In this document: positions 37,501 through 49,209 of the stretch, one piece after another | Layout of the letters: every line of letters begins with the position of its first letter | Position numbering within the stretch: the first letter of the stretch is position 1 | Source of the DNA: Xanthoparmelia taractica | Taxonomy: Eukaryota > Ascomycota > Lecanoromycetes > Lecanorales > Parmeliaceae | NCBI GenBank assembly: GCA_033085395.1 | Contig: JANQBS010000243.1 | Coordinates: 1 to 58,745, forward strand | Reading direction: 5' to 3' | DNA length: 58,745 nucleotides | Program-made: the position numbers and the translations under genes | The notes under the pieces: generated by a model | Seen by the model: the letters and a program-made list of their open reading frames with translations, nothing else | What the model was told of the DNA's origin: nothing | Databases searched by the model: none

Positions 37501-40500
37501 GACTATAGATTAAGTAATTAAAGAAGCTCGATTTATATTCTATACGTTACTTTAATTATTAATATAATCGAATAAAGATTCTAGATATTTATTTATTACT
37601 CTACGCGATCGAGTGGCCATAAAGATTTTATTTATAATTTATATATCGCTAATAGAGTTTTACTAGTTAATTTTAAAGACGATCTCTAATAATTTAATTT
37701 TCGTCTTATAAGATAATATAAATCTAATAATATTGCTTATAGTACTATAATCTATATAGACTGTGAGATTTAAATATTAATCTTTAGTCGTATTCGCTAA
37801 AATAATTATATTCGATATATTAATTATTTTAGTAATATATAAATTGAGAGATTTAATCGTTATCGCGTAAATTAATATAAACTCTAAGATAGATATTAAA
37901 TTATAAATAAAAAATTCGCTATATTTAATCTTTATTTTTAAGTGAGATAGATTATTATCTTAAATCTTTCGAGTTCTTTTTTATAATTAAGAAAATAAAA
38001 CGTTAAGATTTATCTAAGATTCTAATATTATTATTTATTTTTAATATAAGAGAAAAATTAATTATAAAAAATTCGAAAAATAATATAAACTTTAAGTTTT
38101 TTAATATTTATTAAGCGAGTTAAGATAGAAGCGATAGAATTAATTAAGAGAATATAGCTAACGTGTTAACGATCTAGATAGAAATACGAACCTCGATCTT
38201 TAAGAGAATACGAGCCCTTAAATTCGCTTATAATTCTCTATTACGATAAGAAAATAAGAAAATATAGTTCTTAGCGGCTTGCAATAAATATATTTATTTT
38301 ATAAACTTTTTTTAATACTATTAAGCGTGTACTAATCGTTATATTAATTTAATCTCTTATATTATTAATATCGCATTTTAGATATAAAGTATTATAAATC
38401 GAATCCCTCTATTAACTTTATAAAGACTTTACTCTTACGTTCTATAAAAGAGTTAAAGTTATAAATAATAAGTAAAGAAGTAGACGCCTTTTAGATCTTC
38501 GCGTAAAGATATAGATATATTATACGTATATAAAACTAAGCTAAATAATGTCTTATTTTTTTTTAAATTAAGCTCTTCTTTATTCTAAATTAATCTTATT
38601 TTTTATTTATATAATTATCTTCGTTTATACTTATCTATTAATATTTATATATAAAACACTTAATCGTATTTAAAGAAAATTAATCGAGCTCTCGCCGTAG
38701 CCTTAAAATTATTATATATATTTAATTTTAAAGTTATTCGATAAATAAAATATAGAATTTATCTTCTTTATTAATTAAATTAAATAAACGTAACTTCTTT
38801 TATTTTATCTTATAGACGATAAGAGTTATCTAAAGCGTTAGGAAGTCGAGTATAACTCGTCTTAGTATCACGAGTATTTAAAGATATCTAGACTAAATTA
38901 AATAATTAATATATCTATAAAGCTTTTATACTTTACGATAAAATATTTACTATTTCTCTTAAGTGCTTAATATCTTTACGAATAATTAAGATTTAAAGTA
39001 ATTAATCTTTAGAAATCTATTAAAACTTAAATAAAAATTAAAGTAATCGTTAATTAAAGTCGCTAAGTCGATATCGATAATCTTTTTATTATATTAAGTT
39101 AGTCGAATTTGCTCGATCACTATTAAATAATTTATCTATTCTAATAAAAGCGTTTTCGAAAAATCGATGTCTTAAATAATATTAATTCGTAGACGACCCT
39201 CGATATTTTAAAAGATTATATTATAATTAAATAAATAACGCTTAATAAGGAATATAAAGAGCTCTTTAGCTATAACTTCGAAATATTAATCTTTAAATCG
39301 ATTAACTAACGCTCGTTATTAAAGTAGAAGAAACTTTAATTTAAAGTTTCGTTCGATACGTTTTCTTTCTTAATTTAGATATTATCGCTATTATCTAAAG
39401 AGTTCTAATAACTATTTATTAAAAGAATATTATATAATAATTTAAACGACTTTGCCGTATCTTACTCGCTTTCTTTTTTAATATATTTCTTATAAGCTTT
39501 TACTTTAAAAGATTAATATAATACGAATAAAGAATAAGATATCTTATATAATCTTTATTCTTATCTTAAAGCAAGAATTCTTTATAAATTAAATACGAAC
39601 TTAGCGAAATATATATTTTACGTCTACGTTAATAGTTGCTATAAAACGATACTTTATTAATACTATTATATTTAAGCTTTACTTTCTTATATTCTTTATA
39701 AGCTAGAACTTTTTATAGGAATTTTCGCTTTCTTTACGAAGTCTTAATAATAAAGATAAAGTCTATAAATTTAATTAGTTTAAAACGAAGCTTAGCTTTC
39801 GTATTAAGAAGAAACTAATTATTTATTTTTATTAAAGTAATAACGTTTAAAGTCTTATAATAATTAAGAAAGATTAATTCTTATAAAAAGAGAATTTTAT
39901 TTATTAAATTACAAAGAACTTAGAGATAAAAGAAGATAAGAAAGAGAAGTCTAATTATAAGAATACTCTCGAGATAATATACTTTTTAGCATTAATTAGA
40001 AATACGTAATAATTCTTATCGTCTTATAACTTAAAATATTACTATACGATATATAATAAATTTAAAGTCAATAAGAAATAAAAGATAAGAGAATATTTAA
40101 CGCTTAATTAATTTAGAAATTTATAATTAAAATTATTAGCGAGACTCTAATTCTTATTATTAAATTTAGACTTTAATTAATTTATTCTTATAACGCGTTA
40201 TAAGAAAATATTAATAATAATTTTAATCTTATATATTGCGCCTAGCGCCTTAATTAGTGTAGCCCTCTAATATCTCTTTTAGCTTCAATACGCGTTTCTT
40301 TTTTCGAGCCTATTAGTTCTAAATACATATTATTCACCCGCATAATAATTATTATATACGCGCTATATTTATCACCTACTTTTACTTTATCTTTAAGATC
40401 TTTAATAATAAATACGAGATATTAGAAAATAATAAAAGAGCTTAAGTGAGTCTATAGAATATGCTATTATCTTTTAGAAGATCGACACCGTTTAATTCTT

Positions 40501-41704
40501 AATAGTTATTATTATTCGATTAATATTATAATAGAACAATTATAATATTTATATATAGCTTCTATATAGACCCTTTATCTACCTTATAGCCTCGTTATTA
40601 TATTTATCTTATTCGTCTTATTCGCCTTATTCATCACGCTTAGTCTTATCTCTCGCTTATATACTATCTCTTTTTCTTGCTATAAAAAGTATATTACGAA
40701 TAACTCATTTTAACGTTCTTGCTTATCTTCTATTTGCTACTCTTCTAATATTTTTTATTCTATTTTCATGATATTCTTAATTGAGTTTCTTTATAAAATT
40801 ATATTATTAATCTTAGATAGAAATTATAATCATAAAATCTATTTTAAACTTCGTATTAATTATAATCGCTACGATTATTTCGAAAGAGACTATATTAAAT
40901 AACGATAGTTAAAGTTTATTTAATATCCTTTATCGCAGTAACTAATTAAATTATCTAAATATATAACTTTAACTTACTATTAACGTTCTTATTCGCTTTT
41001 CTATTATATGCGTAATAAGCTTAAAGATATATACTTTCTCTATTCAAGTATTACGCTTAATTAAATACTAATTATTAATAATAATTTCTATATTTATAAA
41101 ATATCTTTAAAAAGATCTTCGTAATAAGTCTTAAACGGCTTTAACGTCGTATTAACCCTATTATAACTTTAACTCTTATACTCTTAAAGTTTCTATCTTT
41201 TATTAAATAGAATAATTTTATTATATATTATTATATATGCTAATTTTAAGCTTAGTTAACAAGATAAGATATTATATTTCTACACTATCTTTAATGTAAT
41301 CTTTATTAATTTTTTACTCTTTACTCTAATTTATTAATAGACTTTAAATTTTATTTAGCGTAAGCGAAAATAGTAATTTAGTTTTATTAAGTGCATCGCG
41401 CGCTATTTTATAATTACTATCTTAGTCTTAATATTTTTAATAATAGAATAAAGAATATTAAAAATTCGATAACTTCTTCTCGACGTTAATATTAAAAGTC
41501 TAGATAAAAGATAATATTAATTAAGCATAGATCTTTCTATTTCTAATTACTATATAGCTCTCGCTTTAGAATAGACGTATTAAGAATAAACTTGCCGCTC
41601 GAAATCGCAATAGCAAATTAAAATTTATTCGTACTCACGATGTTATTATTAACATTAGAGAATTATCTATTATAATATTAAGAAACTTATCTATCGACGA
41701 TAAT
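34549..41704. other. RIP-saturated block hosting element A, no gene recognised
   Basis: About 7 kb of old AT-rich sequence ending at the target site of element A (ATTAT, 41705-41709). Patches that retain CpA/TpG lie at 36585-36660 (AAGGTGGATTTGATGCGACG) and 40236-40360 (TTGCGCCTAGCGCC, GTGTAGCCC, TATTCACCCGCATAA). These may be borders of decayed elements. The 40550-40750 region is pyrimidine-rich. No domain could be assigned. Confidence 0.5.
35131..35283. repeat. Cluster of three short perfect inverted repeats
   Basis: AAGCCTT/AAGGCTT (35131-35150, 6-nt loop), CTATCTA/TAGATAG (35195-35217) and TAGCGAT/ATCGCTA (35258-35283) lie within 153 bp. The first and third arms contain G and C and are less likely by chance in ~20-25% GC sequence. 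They may mark the end of a decayed element. No function is implied. Confidence 0.5.
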
Positions 41705-41709
41705 ATTAT

Positions 41710-41879
41710 TGTCACGAAAACGCACTTGCCAAGCCAATCAAGACTCGGCAAGGCAAGTGCTTAGCTGACGCTTGGCTACGGCAAGTGCTTGGCTGGCCCT
41801 GACTTAGATAGAATTTTCCAACTGAGAATAATCAAGACTTACACACAGAAGAACTGACTATACTCCCTTTGCTGTTATA
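41710..41879 (+). repeat. 5' LTR of element A (170 bp)
   Basis: It starts TGTCACGAAAACGC and ends GCTGTTATA, where the 3' copy has GTTACA. Against the 3' LTR there are 13 differences in 170 positions, all transitions, with changes found in both copies. It contains repeated GGCAAGTGCTT/CAAGTGCTTGGC motifs at about 41750-41795. It should hold the promoter. Confidence 0.95.
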
Positions 41880-41882
41880 GTA

Positions 41883-41896
41883 TGGTAGCAACGCTC
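41883..41896 (+). promoter_or_regulatory. Primer-binding site of element A
   Basis: TGGTAGCAACGCTC begins three bases after the LTR. TGG pairs with the CCA end of a tRNA. The same site, altered by RIP, is found in element B, so both used the same or a very similar primer tRNA. Confidence 0.8.
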
Positions 41897-42369
41897 AAAT
41901 AGCTATGTAGCTATTCCAGGAGATTCTTCATTATTGCTTCATTATTATTACTTAATTAATACTTATTATAGTCGTTGAAATAACCCTTTCCGCGGAGAAC
42001 TGTATTCTATCTAATAAGATCCGTATATAAAATCATCGGAATTCTTACCCGGACGGTCGGAATCTCACTGAGTTCGTTATCAAACTTATCTCCCTCACGC
42101 TTACTATCATTAATATCATTGTTGCATTATTATATTACTACTGTGATAGACTATCATTGTTCTTTTAAGCACGTTGCCGCCCCTTTTAAGTCACTTATTA
42201 TACTATCTTTACTATAGTTGAATAAAAAAGAAGGGAAATACTATACTATTTAATTGCATATATCTTTATATTAATAAGATATCTTTCTCGTTAATATAAT
42301 ACTATCTCTTCGTAATTAAGAAGACTATTATTATTCTATTTTTATTATTAAGAAGACTACTATCATCCT
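41897..42369 (+). other. Leader region of element A, no coding frame seen
   Basis: This stretch between the primer-binding site and Gag keeps many CpA, TpG and CpC steps (CTTTCCGCGGAGAAC, CGTTGCCGCCCC). It is presumably the untranslated leader and packaging region. The Gag start codon is not certain. Confidence 0.55.
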
Positions 42370-44240
42370 AACTCCGTTAGCTCTAAATTCTATCTTTTAG
42401 AATATTATTATTTTAATCTTTCAAATAGACGAATTTCAGCACTTTAAGCACGTCTTTATTAATCTTATCTTTGACGATATTAAGTAATTTATTATCGATA
42501 TTATTAAGATTAATTTTAGGCCTTTAGAGATTATAAAAGAAATAATTATATTAGTTCGTAAAGCACGTGTAAGAGCTCGTTCTATATCTATTAAGACTTT
42601 ATTAAACTAATTAACTAGCTAAATATTTAATCGATCAATTTTTAAGGCTACTCTAATTAAATTTAAGACTAATATTTAATTATTAAGAAAATTAAGAAAA
42701 TATTCTTCTATCGACGATATATCTCTTAAAAGTTCTATTATCGATAATTCTTTTATTAGAAATTCTTCTAGTACTAACTCTAACTCTAATAATTTAACTA
42801 ATTTAAACGTTATATCGAATTCTACTTTAAACTTAAGTATAAATTTTATTTTAAATTTAAGTATAAATGCTACTTCTAGAGATACTTTAAATAATTTTAA
42901 TATAATTAAAAATAACGAGATTAATTAATAGAATACTAGCTTTTTATAATAGTAATAAACTATATTATAAGACCTTTTACGTAATATATCTGAATCGTCT
43001 AATAAGCGAGAATCGCTAGAATAGAATAATATTAATACTATAATAGAAATAGTATCGACACTAGTTAATAAATGAAATACTAATAATATAAGATTTTTTA
43101 ATTGAATATATAAGAATAAGTTAATAGCTTTCGATGCTTCTTTAATAAAGTATACTTCAAAAGAGACTTACTTTCGAAATATATATTTACTTTTAAAGTA
43201 TACTCGTAACGTAGCTGGCATTAAGAATAATAAGCTCGTTCGTATAAATCTCTAGACTTATTTTAAAGAATCTACTTTAAAATAATAATTAAGTGAGCTT
43301 TCTAATAATAATAAGTGTCTTATAAAGCTTAAGCATAGACTAAATAAGTGAAAAATAATACTTATCGAGCGATTTAAGATATTTATTAACGTAATAATTA
43401 ATTTGTTATTAAAGAAGAGATATATATTAAGAGATACTATTAGTAAAAGGGAGTCTCGAAAGTATATATAAAAGATCTTATATATTTCGAAGAATATCGA
43501 CTTAATTAGTATTAAAAATTAGCTTAATATAATTTATAATAACTTAAATGCTAAGCTAAGGCGTGACTTAAGAAGATTAAAGAATTAAATTATCTTATAT
43601 AATTTTCTTGAGAAGATAAATAATCTTAAGTATAACTAATAAATCTATATAAGTAGATATAATTCGAGAATATATAAATTTTCTATAAGATTTTCTTAGA
43701 ATCGTTATTAAAATTAGAGTAATAATAATAGAAGTATTTTTGATTAGTATTAGCCTCGTTTATAATAGCAATTTGCTTCTTAATAATTTTAGTCTTAGTA
43801 AAGTGCGAGTTCTAATAATTAATATTAGCGACCTTACTTTTAATAGTCTTTTCGTTAACTTAATAATTAATATAAGAGTTAAAACGCTTAATTAACTTAG
43901 TTATTTCCTCGCTAATATAATAATTAAAATGCTTATTTAAATTCATAGCAAAACGCTTAGCCTCGTTAATCCTTATAAATCGCCGCTTCAAACGCGTCAA
44001 ATTCGATCTCGAATCGACCTTTATTTGATAGTTAATAATAGTTTTCTTTAAGATTAAATTAAGATCTTTAATAAAGTTTTTCTTTAAGATTAGTCTAAGA
44101 TTCTTAGTAAAATTAAAGCAATTAAGAATCTTAATTTAATACTACAAATCGTTTAAAAGTAGCTACTTATTAGGTCTCTATCACTAACGAAAATACTAAG
44201 TTAAAGTATAACGAATAAACTAGTTCGGATCATTAGGAAG
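42370..44240 (+). pseudogene. Element A Gag relic with Gln-rich C-terminal tail
   Basis: In the phase of codon 42431 the reading is coding-like from about 42370. There is an Asn/Ser-rich segment (about 42760-42910), a capsid-like region (about 43050-43650) and then a low-complexity Gln/Asn/Ser-rich tail (about 43680-44150), where stops are TAA/TAG at former Gln codons. The phase equals that of protease and RT, so Gag-Pol fusion is likely. No CCHC knuckle was seen. Structure and order match element B. Confidence 0.7.
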
Positions 44241-44377
44241 AAAATACTAATATCGAATACTATTACTTTATAGACGAAGATTAGTATAAAAATAAGATAT
44301 ATTATACTAATTTTGATGAGCTTTCTATATAGCTAAATAATAATTAGTTTGCTGGCTTTATGGGCATCGAAACCTAC

Positions 44378-44458
44378 TATCGAAATTATTAGGAATTCTT
44401 CTTATTTAAGATTAAACTATATAAGTATTTACGTGTTAATTACTTTAGGAAACACGTT
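44378..44458 (+). pseudogene. Element A C2H2-like zinc-finger relic
   Basis: The reading YRNY-x-EFFLF-x-IKLYKYLRVNYF aligns with YRNCNLTFPSKSKLYKYLR in element B (24393-24325). Both Cys and both His are now Tyr, each explained by one C-to-T change, so the ancestral form was probably a C-x2-C...H-x-H type finger. It lies just before protease and in the same phase. Confidence 0.6.
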
Positions 44459-44779
44459 TATGTTAACGAAGTAGTACCTATAAAGCCTTTCGCTGATAAT
44501 TAATCAAAAATTATTAAATTCTTCGCTTTCAATTAGAATTTAAGAAATAATTTTACTTTTTAAAATTAGACTTATATTATAATTAAAGTTAAACTCGATT
44601 CTATTAATTAAGAGAATAAAGTTTATATTAATATTAGATATAATATAAGTTTAATAAATAGATTATAATATTCTCAATAGTATTCGAAGGAGGCTATCTT
44701 TAAAATAATAATATCTTTACAAGTGCGTGAAGTGGGTGCTTCTAAGCACGAGACTTCGAAGTACGTTACGTAAGATATC

Positions 44780-45112
44780 TATTTTTCTAAAATTAATAAT
44801 TAAGGACGAAAAGTGCTTATATATCTACGTAGAGAATTATATATTATTAATAACTTACGTGTTAAAATGCTTATTAAAAATAATATTATTAAGTCTAAAG
44901 AAATTATTATTAATATAGTTAATAAGAAAGTAAGAATTAAAAGTTATAGCATTACGATTAATATTATAGCTCGATCTCGAGGCGAGTTTATTCGAAGAAA
45001 GATCTATATTAAATTATCTATTTTTATATCTTTATATAGCGAGATAATTCTATTAATTAAGAAAATCAATTTATTTAATAATCGTGATTTCTTATTCGAG
45101 CTAGTAGTATAG
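44780..45112 (+). pseudogene. Element A retropepsin (protease) relic, open from 44813 for 99 codons
   Basis: The reading contains RRELYIINNLRVKMLIKNNI, then SKEIIIN, then RGEFIRRKIYIK and a NRDFLFELV end. It aligns with the element B frame at 24084-23788 and sits between finger and RT. RGEFIRRK followed by a short linker to the pol core is typical of the C-terminal side of fungal Gypsy proteases. The DTG active-site triad is not visible within the open part. The overlapping open frame at 44727-44918 in another phase is a shadow. Confidence 0.7.
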
Positions 45113-45679
45113 ACAAATTTAATAATATTCGCTTATTTAATTAATTATACGATAACTGGAATTCTAATTCGAAATAAGTCTAATACGTCTATTCAAATTT
45201 CAAGGAAATTAAGACTTGAAAATATTCTCGAAATAAACTACGAAAATTACTTTTAAATTAATATCGAATCTAAATTCGCCTTAACGAAGATAATTATAAA
45301 TTTAAGCATAGACTTAAGCTTAAATTAAATAACTTTCTTATTAGCTAAAGAAACTAAGCTATTAAATAAAGTTATAATTTTCGGGGATATATAGACTAAG
45401 GCTACATTAATCGATCTAGTTAACGAATTCTTAGAGATTTAATAAGATATAGACTTTATTAAAGTATTAGAATAGAAATAAATAAAGCTTTCGCTACGAG
45501 ATAACTAATAAATTAAGATTAATAAAAAGATTAAAATTTATTTCTTAGGCGCACGAGATCGAGAGATAGTCGATAAAGTCTTTAATAAGCTATATAAATA
45601 GGGAAGGCTTAAATAAATTAAAGATTTCACACTCTTCTTCTATTCGATATTTATTATATAAAAAACACTATCTAATAAT

Positions 45680-46060
45680 ATTATTAAGAAAAGATTAATA
45701 ATTAATATTCGAGATTTAAATAACTTATTAATTTAAGATATATATTTAATATCTCTTTAATAGAATATAATTAAGATACTAATTAAATGTGATTTTATTT
45801 TAATAATTAATACTACTTTCTTTTTCTATTAATAGCGAGTATATTTAGATTATCGCTATATATAGATTATTATAAGTTATAAAGATCAAGAAACTTTTAA
45901 TATTTTAATCATAAATTATATAAATTCGATTGTCTATATTTAACGTTAAATTAATAAGATCTTGCGATATATTTCCATCGCAAAGACTTACGTTAATAAT
46001 ATTATTACGAATACTATAATATTTCAGTAGCACTTATAAGATCTTCGTTAGCTATTTAAG
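45680..46060 (+). pseudogene. Element A reverse transcriptase relic
   Basis: INIRDLN at 45701-45721 is the RT block with the conserved Asp and Leu-Asn. ETFN and NYINSI follow. The catalytic box is at 45989-46000, where YVDD now reads YVNN, both Asp codons changed to AAT. All interruptions are TAA/TAG. Downstream text (LFIRFNI, KIFLRY, and a D/E-rich helix) matches the RT connection of Ty3/Gypsy elements. The enzyme would convert the element RNA to DNA in the cytoplasmic particle; this copy cannot. Confidence 0.9.
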
Positions 46061-46469
46061 CTTTTTATAAGATTTAATATTACTATTTCTCTTATAAAGA
46101 TCTTTCTAAGATATTTAAACGTTAACTTGCTAGATAGAAAAGTTAATTCTTTCGACTTAATTTCTTCAGAAGATAAGTTTAAAGCTATTTCGAATTTATA
46201 GTATCTTAGCATTTTAAGAGAACTCGAATATTACTTAAGATTAATCGGCTATTTACGTTAGTACGTTTATTTTTATATATAATTAATATAATTCTTATAG
46301 AAGCTTAAAATATTACTTCTTAAAGAAGTATCGAACTCTAAATGTTAGCGAAAATAACAATCTTCTAGAATAAGACTATCTATAGCTTTAGAGAAGTAAT
46401 TAGCTTCTTTTTAACTTCTTTAAGAAACACTATTCTAGTTAACGATTCTAATATATTTTAATAATACTC

Positions 46470-46930
46470 GAATATTATAAATTAACTTGAATATCTTAAA
46501 GAAGTTTGATTTCGAGGCGATAGTCTTTTATATTAAATATATTAAATCAAATACTTATATTAGATCAAATGAATATAATAGTAAATAATCTTCTCGTGTA
46601 GAGATGAAGTCTATTCTTTTTCTATTAAGACTTCTAATTATAGTAGAAAGAAATTACTAGTCTACGAAGTTAAAGATTACTAATCTTATTTAATGTCTAA
46701 AGAAAATAAGATATATAATCGAATCTTTAAAGTATTCTATGAGAATATAGATCGATTACTCTACTATTATTAATATCATGAAGTAAAATTCGATTATCTC
46801 AATTATATCAATAATAAGAATAAATATTTATTTAATTCGAGCTACTCAATTCTTAAGGTAATTTAATCTAATTATCTCTTATAAACTAAGTAAAGAGCAT
46901 ATCGTGTCTAATGCTTTATTAAGACTTGTA
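46470..46930 (+). pseudogene. Element A RNase H relic
   Basis: The frame is in phase with RT. The N-terminal part (LNILKKFDFEAIVFYIK) corresponds to the D-x-SK-xF-GxGAxxYH strand pair of Gypsy RNase H. LRKIR-like text (LKKIRYIIE) and the closing KEHIVSNALLRL (near 46890-46925) corresponding to HxVPDALSRL are visible. The Asp of the closing motif is Asn. It is followed by a Gln-rich linker (about 47170-47270) before integrase. Confidence 0.75.
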
Positions 46931-47319
46931 AGTCTAAATAGAGATAAGCTACCTTATTATTACTCGAAATTAAATACTCTTTTCACTGCGAGTTTAATAA
47001 AAATAAGTGCTTTATTTTATAAGAAATGTATTTAAGACTATTAATAAGATAATTATTAAAAAAGAATTTCTATATAGCTCGATATTAATAATAGTCTTAG
47101 CGAGAACGTAGCTTCTTTACCTTTCGTGCGAGAAAAGCATCTCTTTGCTACTAATGCTAACCTCTATTTTTCGTCTCGACCGAAGAATTAATAATAAGAA
47201 TAGCTAGAATAGTAAACTCGGCCGAGAGAAAATTAATAATAAGAGCGGCAAAGTCTTTAGTAAGATCTTATCTTTTATATTAATAGAACTACTAGTTAAT
47301 AATAACTTTATATTCTCAC

Positions 47320-48250
47320 TTTACTAGTAAAGAATATTCTAGCTTTTAAAGATACTACGAAATCGTTATATTATTCTAATATATTTATGAAGTTATAAAG
47401 CACTTGCGGGACTTTATTCGATATTATCTAGAGTGTTTAGTTCTATAGATAAGAAGGCACGTATCTTATGATAGTTTGTAGTTAATCTTATCTTCGTTCG
47501 TGCCTTTTCACACTCTAACTATTAATTTTATTCTAATATTATTTCTATTAAATTATAAGCTAAATTATATTATATCTATTACTTATAAGTTCATAAAAGT
47601 TATTTAATTAATTTTTAATAAATTAATTTAAAAAATATCTAATTAAGTAAAAGTATTATTAAATCGACTTAATATTATTAATTAGAGAATCTCAAAGGTC
47701 ATTATTAGCGATCGAGATAGAAAATTTCTTTCGAAACTCTAAAAATCGCTTTTCAAACTATTAAAGATTTCTCTATTTTATTTAATAGTCTATTATTCGT
47801 AGATTAATAATGCGAGCGAACGTATTAATTAAACTATTAAGATAGCTTTAAGATACTTCGTGTATATTCTAAAGAGATCTATCTTATAATCGAAAGTACT
47901 ATTACGAATATAGATCTTCTTAAATAATTCCGTCTCTTCTGGGATTACGCCTAGCGAAGTAATCTATGATTTTACTCTAAATAGATCTTTAAATTTGCTT
48001 CGATTATTAATTAAAGTCGATTATATCTCTATATAAATTACAGTTAAAGATATTATCGATTTTATCTAAATGTTTAATAAATTTCACTACGATAGAAAGT
48101 ATTAATTAATATTTTTTAGAGTGAAAGAATAAGCGCTTCTTCGCCTATATAAAGACTATAAGATCTTATCTACTCTCGATATTATCAATAAGCTATTATA
48201 ATAATATATCGATTCTTTTTAAATTATGAATAGAGTAGATAGACTTATCT
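47320..48250 (+). pseudogene. Element A integrase relic (D,D35E, first Asp lost)
   Basis: The zinc-binding part shows Y-L-E-C (TGT at 47434, the first Cys changed to Tyr) followed by RRHVSYDSLQ. The core has FHTLTINFIL with the first catalytic Asp changed to Asn (AAT at 47524), SDRDRKF with Asp kept (47710), and SERINQ with Glu kept (47818). The Asp-to-Glu spacing is 36 codons, the classical D-x35-E. This section is in a different phase from RT, so an indel lies between about 47000 and 47330. The protein would have inserted element DNA into the genome. Confidence 0.88.
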
Positions 48251-48431
48251 ATAGACTTGCTATTTCTATAGAATAAAGAGTTTATCTTATCTTTACGATA
48301 GCATAATTAAAACCTTATTCTACGCTATAGAATAATTCTTTTCAACGCCCTCGGCCTTAATACATCTCGCCTATTTTTATTAATAACGATAACACTATTA
48401 ACTTAGAAATCGAATAACTTTTTAATAAACG

Positions 48432-48573
48432 AATTATTAAAAAGGGATATAATTTAACTATAGAATACCTAGTGAGATAAAAGAAATATAATCCTAAATA
48501 TAATCAGTGATATAATATTAAGGATCTTGATAATGCTTCTAAGTTAGTAAGGAAATATAAGAAGAAAGCAGCT
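48432..48573 (+). pseudogene. Element A chromodomain relic
   Basis: The reading is RIIKKGYNLTIEYLVR, stop, KKYNPKYNQ, stop, YNIKDLDNA, ending in a KKKAA stretch. Both stops replace Trp of the aromatic cage. The pattern (EYLVRW...GxxPxYNxWYNxxDL) is diagnostic for chromoviral integrase C-terminal chromodomains. The phase differs from the integrase core, so another indel lies in 47820-48430. Confidence 0.82.
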
Positions 48574-48994
48574 AGAATCCGAGCTATTATATGCACGATT
48601 TTATCTTCGTCTTTTTAGTTAAACTTACTCGTAAAAAGAAGAGATCGTCTTAGAAAGCATAATATCGCTACTTTATTAATGTCTTTATAAACTATATATT
48701 ATAGCAATACTATATCTATTTATCTCGCCGCTGCATTTAAATGTTTAACGAGTACTATCGATCGGGATTAATTTTTCTCTACTCGATAACGTTTATATAA
48801 TTATTAAAGAAAGATAGTAATGTATAGTTATTATTTTATGGCATACAGAATTGATTGTATTATTGTTGTTTGACTACTAACTAATATTCTAATTATATGA
48901 TTTGGTCGTCGAAAAGACCTTAATATTATTAACTTTCCGTCAATTCCAGTATACTATTATAGGGTTTTTATATATACTTTAACATGTATATAGC

Positions 48995-49012
48995 AAGCGA
49001 GGACGCTCGCTT
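48995..49012 (+). repeat. Perfect hairpin just before the 3' LTR of element A
   Basis: AAGCGAG and CTCGCTT pair perfectly around GACG, followed by TTTTTC. It lies 23 bp upstream of the 3' LTR, next to the expected polypurine position (TCGGCGGATGC at 49024-49034). It may be accidental or part of the element's 3' untranslated region. Confidence 0.5.
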
Positions 49013-49034
49013 TTTCTTCTATTTCGGCGGATGC

Positions 49035-49204
49035 TGTTACGAAAACGCACTTATTAAGTTAATTAAGACTCGGCAAGGCAAGTGCTTGGCTAACGCTTGG
49101 CTACGGTAAGTACTTGGCTGGCCCTGACTTAGATAGAATTTTCCAACTGAGAATAATCAAGACTTACACACAGAAGAACTAACTATACTCCCTTTGCTGT
49201 TACA
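49035..49204 (+). repeat. 3' LTR of element A (170 bp)
   Basis: It starts TGTTACG and ends GCTGTTACA and is flanked by ATTAT. The same length as the 5' LTR and only transitions between them show that RIP, not ageing by transversions and indels, made the difference. A cluster of six C/G-to-T/A changes lies at 49053-49066. Confidence 0.95.
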
Positions 49205-49209
49205 ATTAT

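Larger units (their letters stand above)
41710..49204 (+). mobile_element. Element A: chromodomain-bearing Gypsy (chromovirus) LTR retrotransposon, RIP-inactivated
   Basis: A full-length 7495-bp element lies between 170-bp LTRs (41710-41879, 49035-49204) and the target duplication ATTAT (41705-41709, 49205-49209). A primer-binding site starts three bases after the 5' LTR. Gag with a Gln-rich tail, a C2H2-like finger, protease, RT, RNase H, integrase and chromodomain follow. Gag through RNase H share one phase (42431, 44378, 44813, 45701, 45989, 46898). Integrase (47434, 47524, 47710, 47818) and chromodomain (48465) are each in another phase, so at least two indels occurred besides RIP. It is homologous to element B but of a different LTR subfamily and opposite orientation. 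Confidence 0.94.

Noticed and set aside
44727..44918. 63-codon plus-strand open frame
   Set aside because: Overlaps the element A protease frame in another phase and has no similarity to element B.
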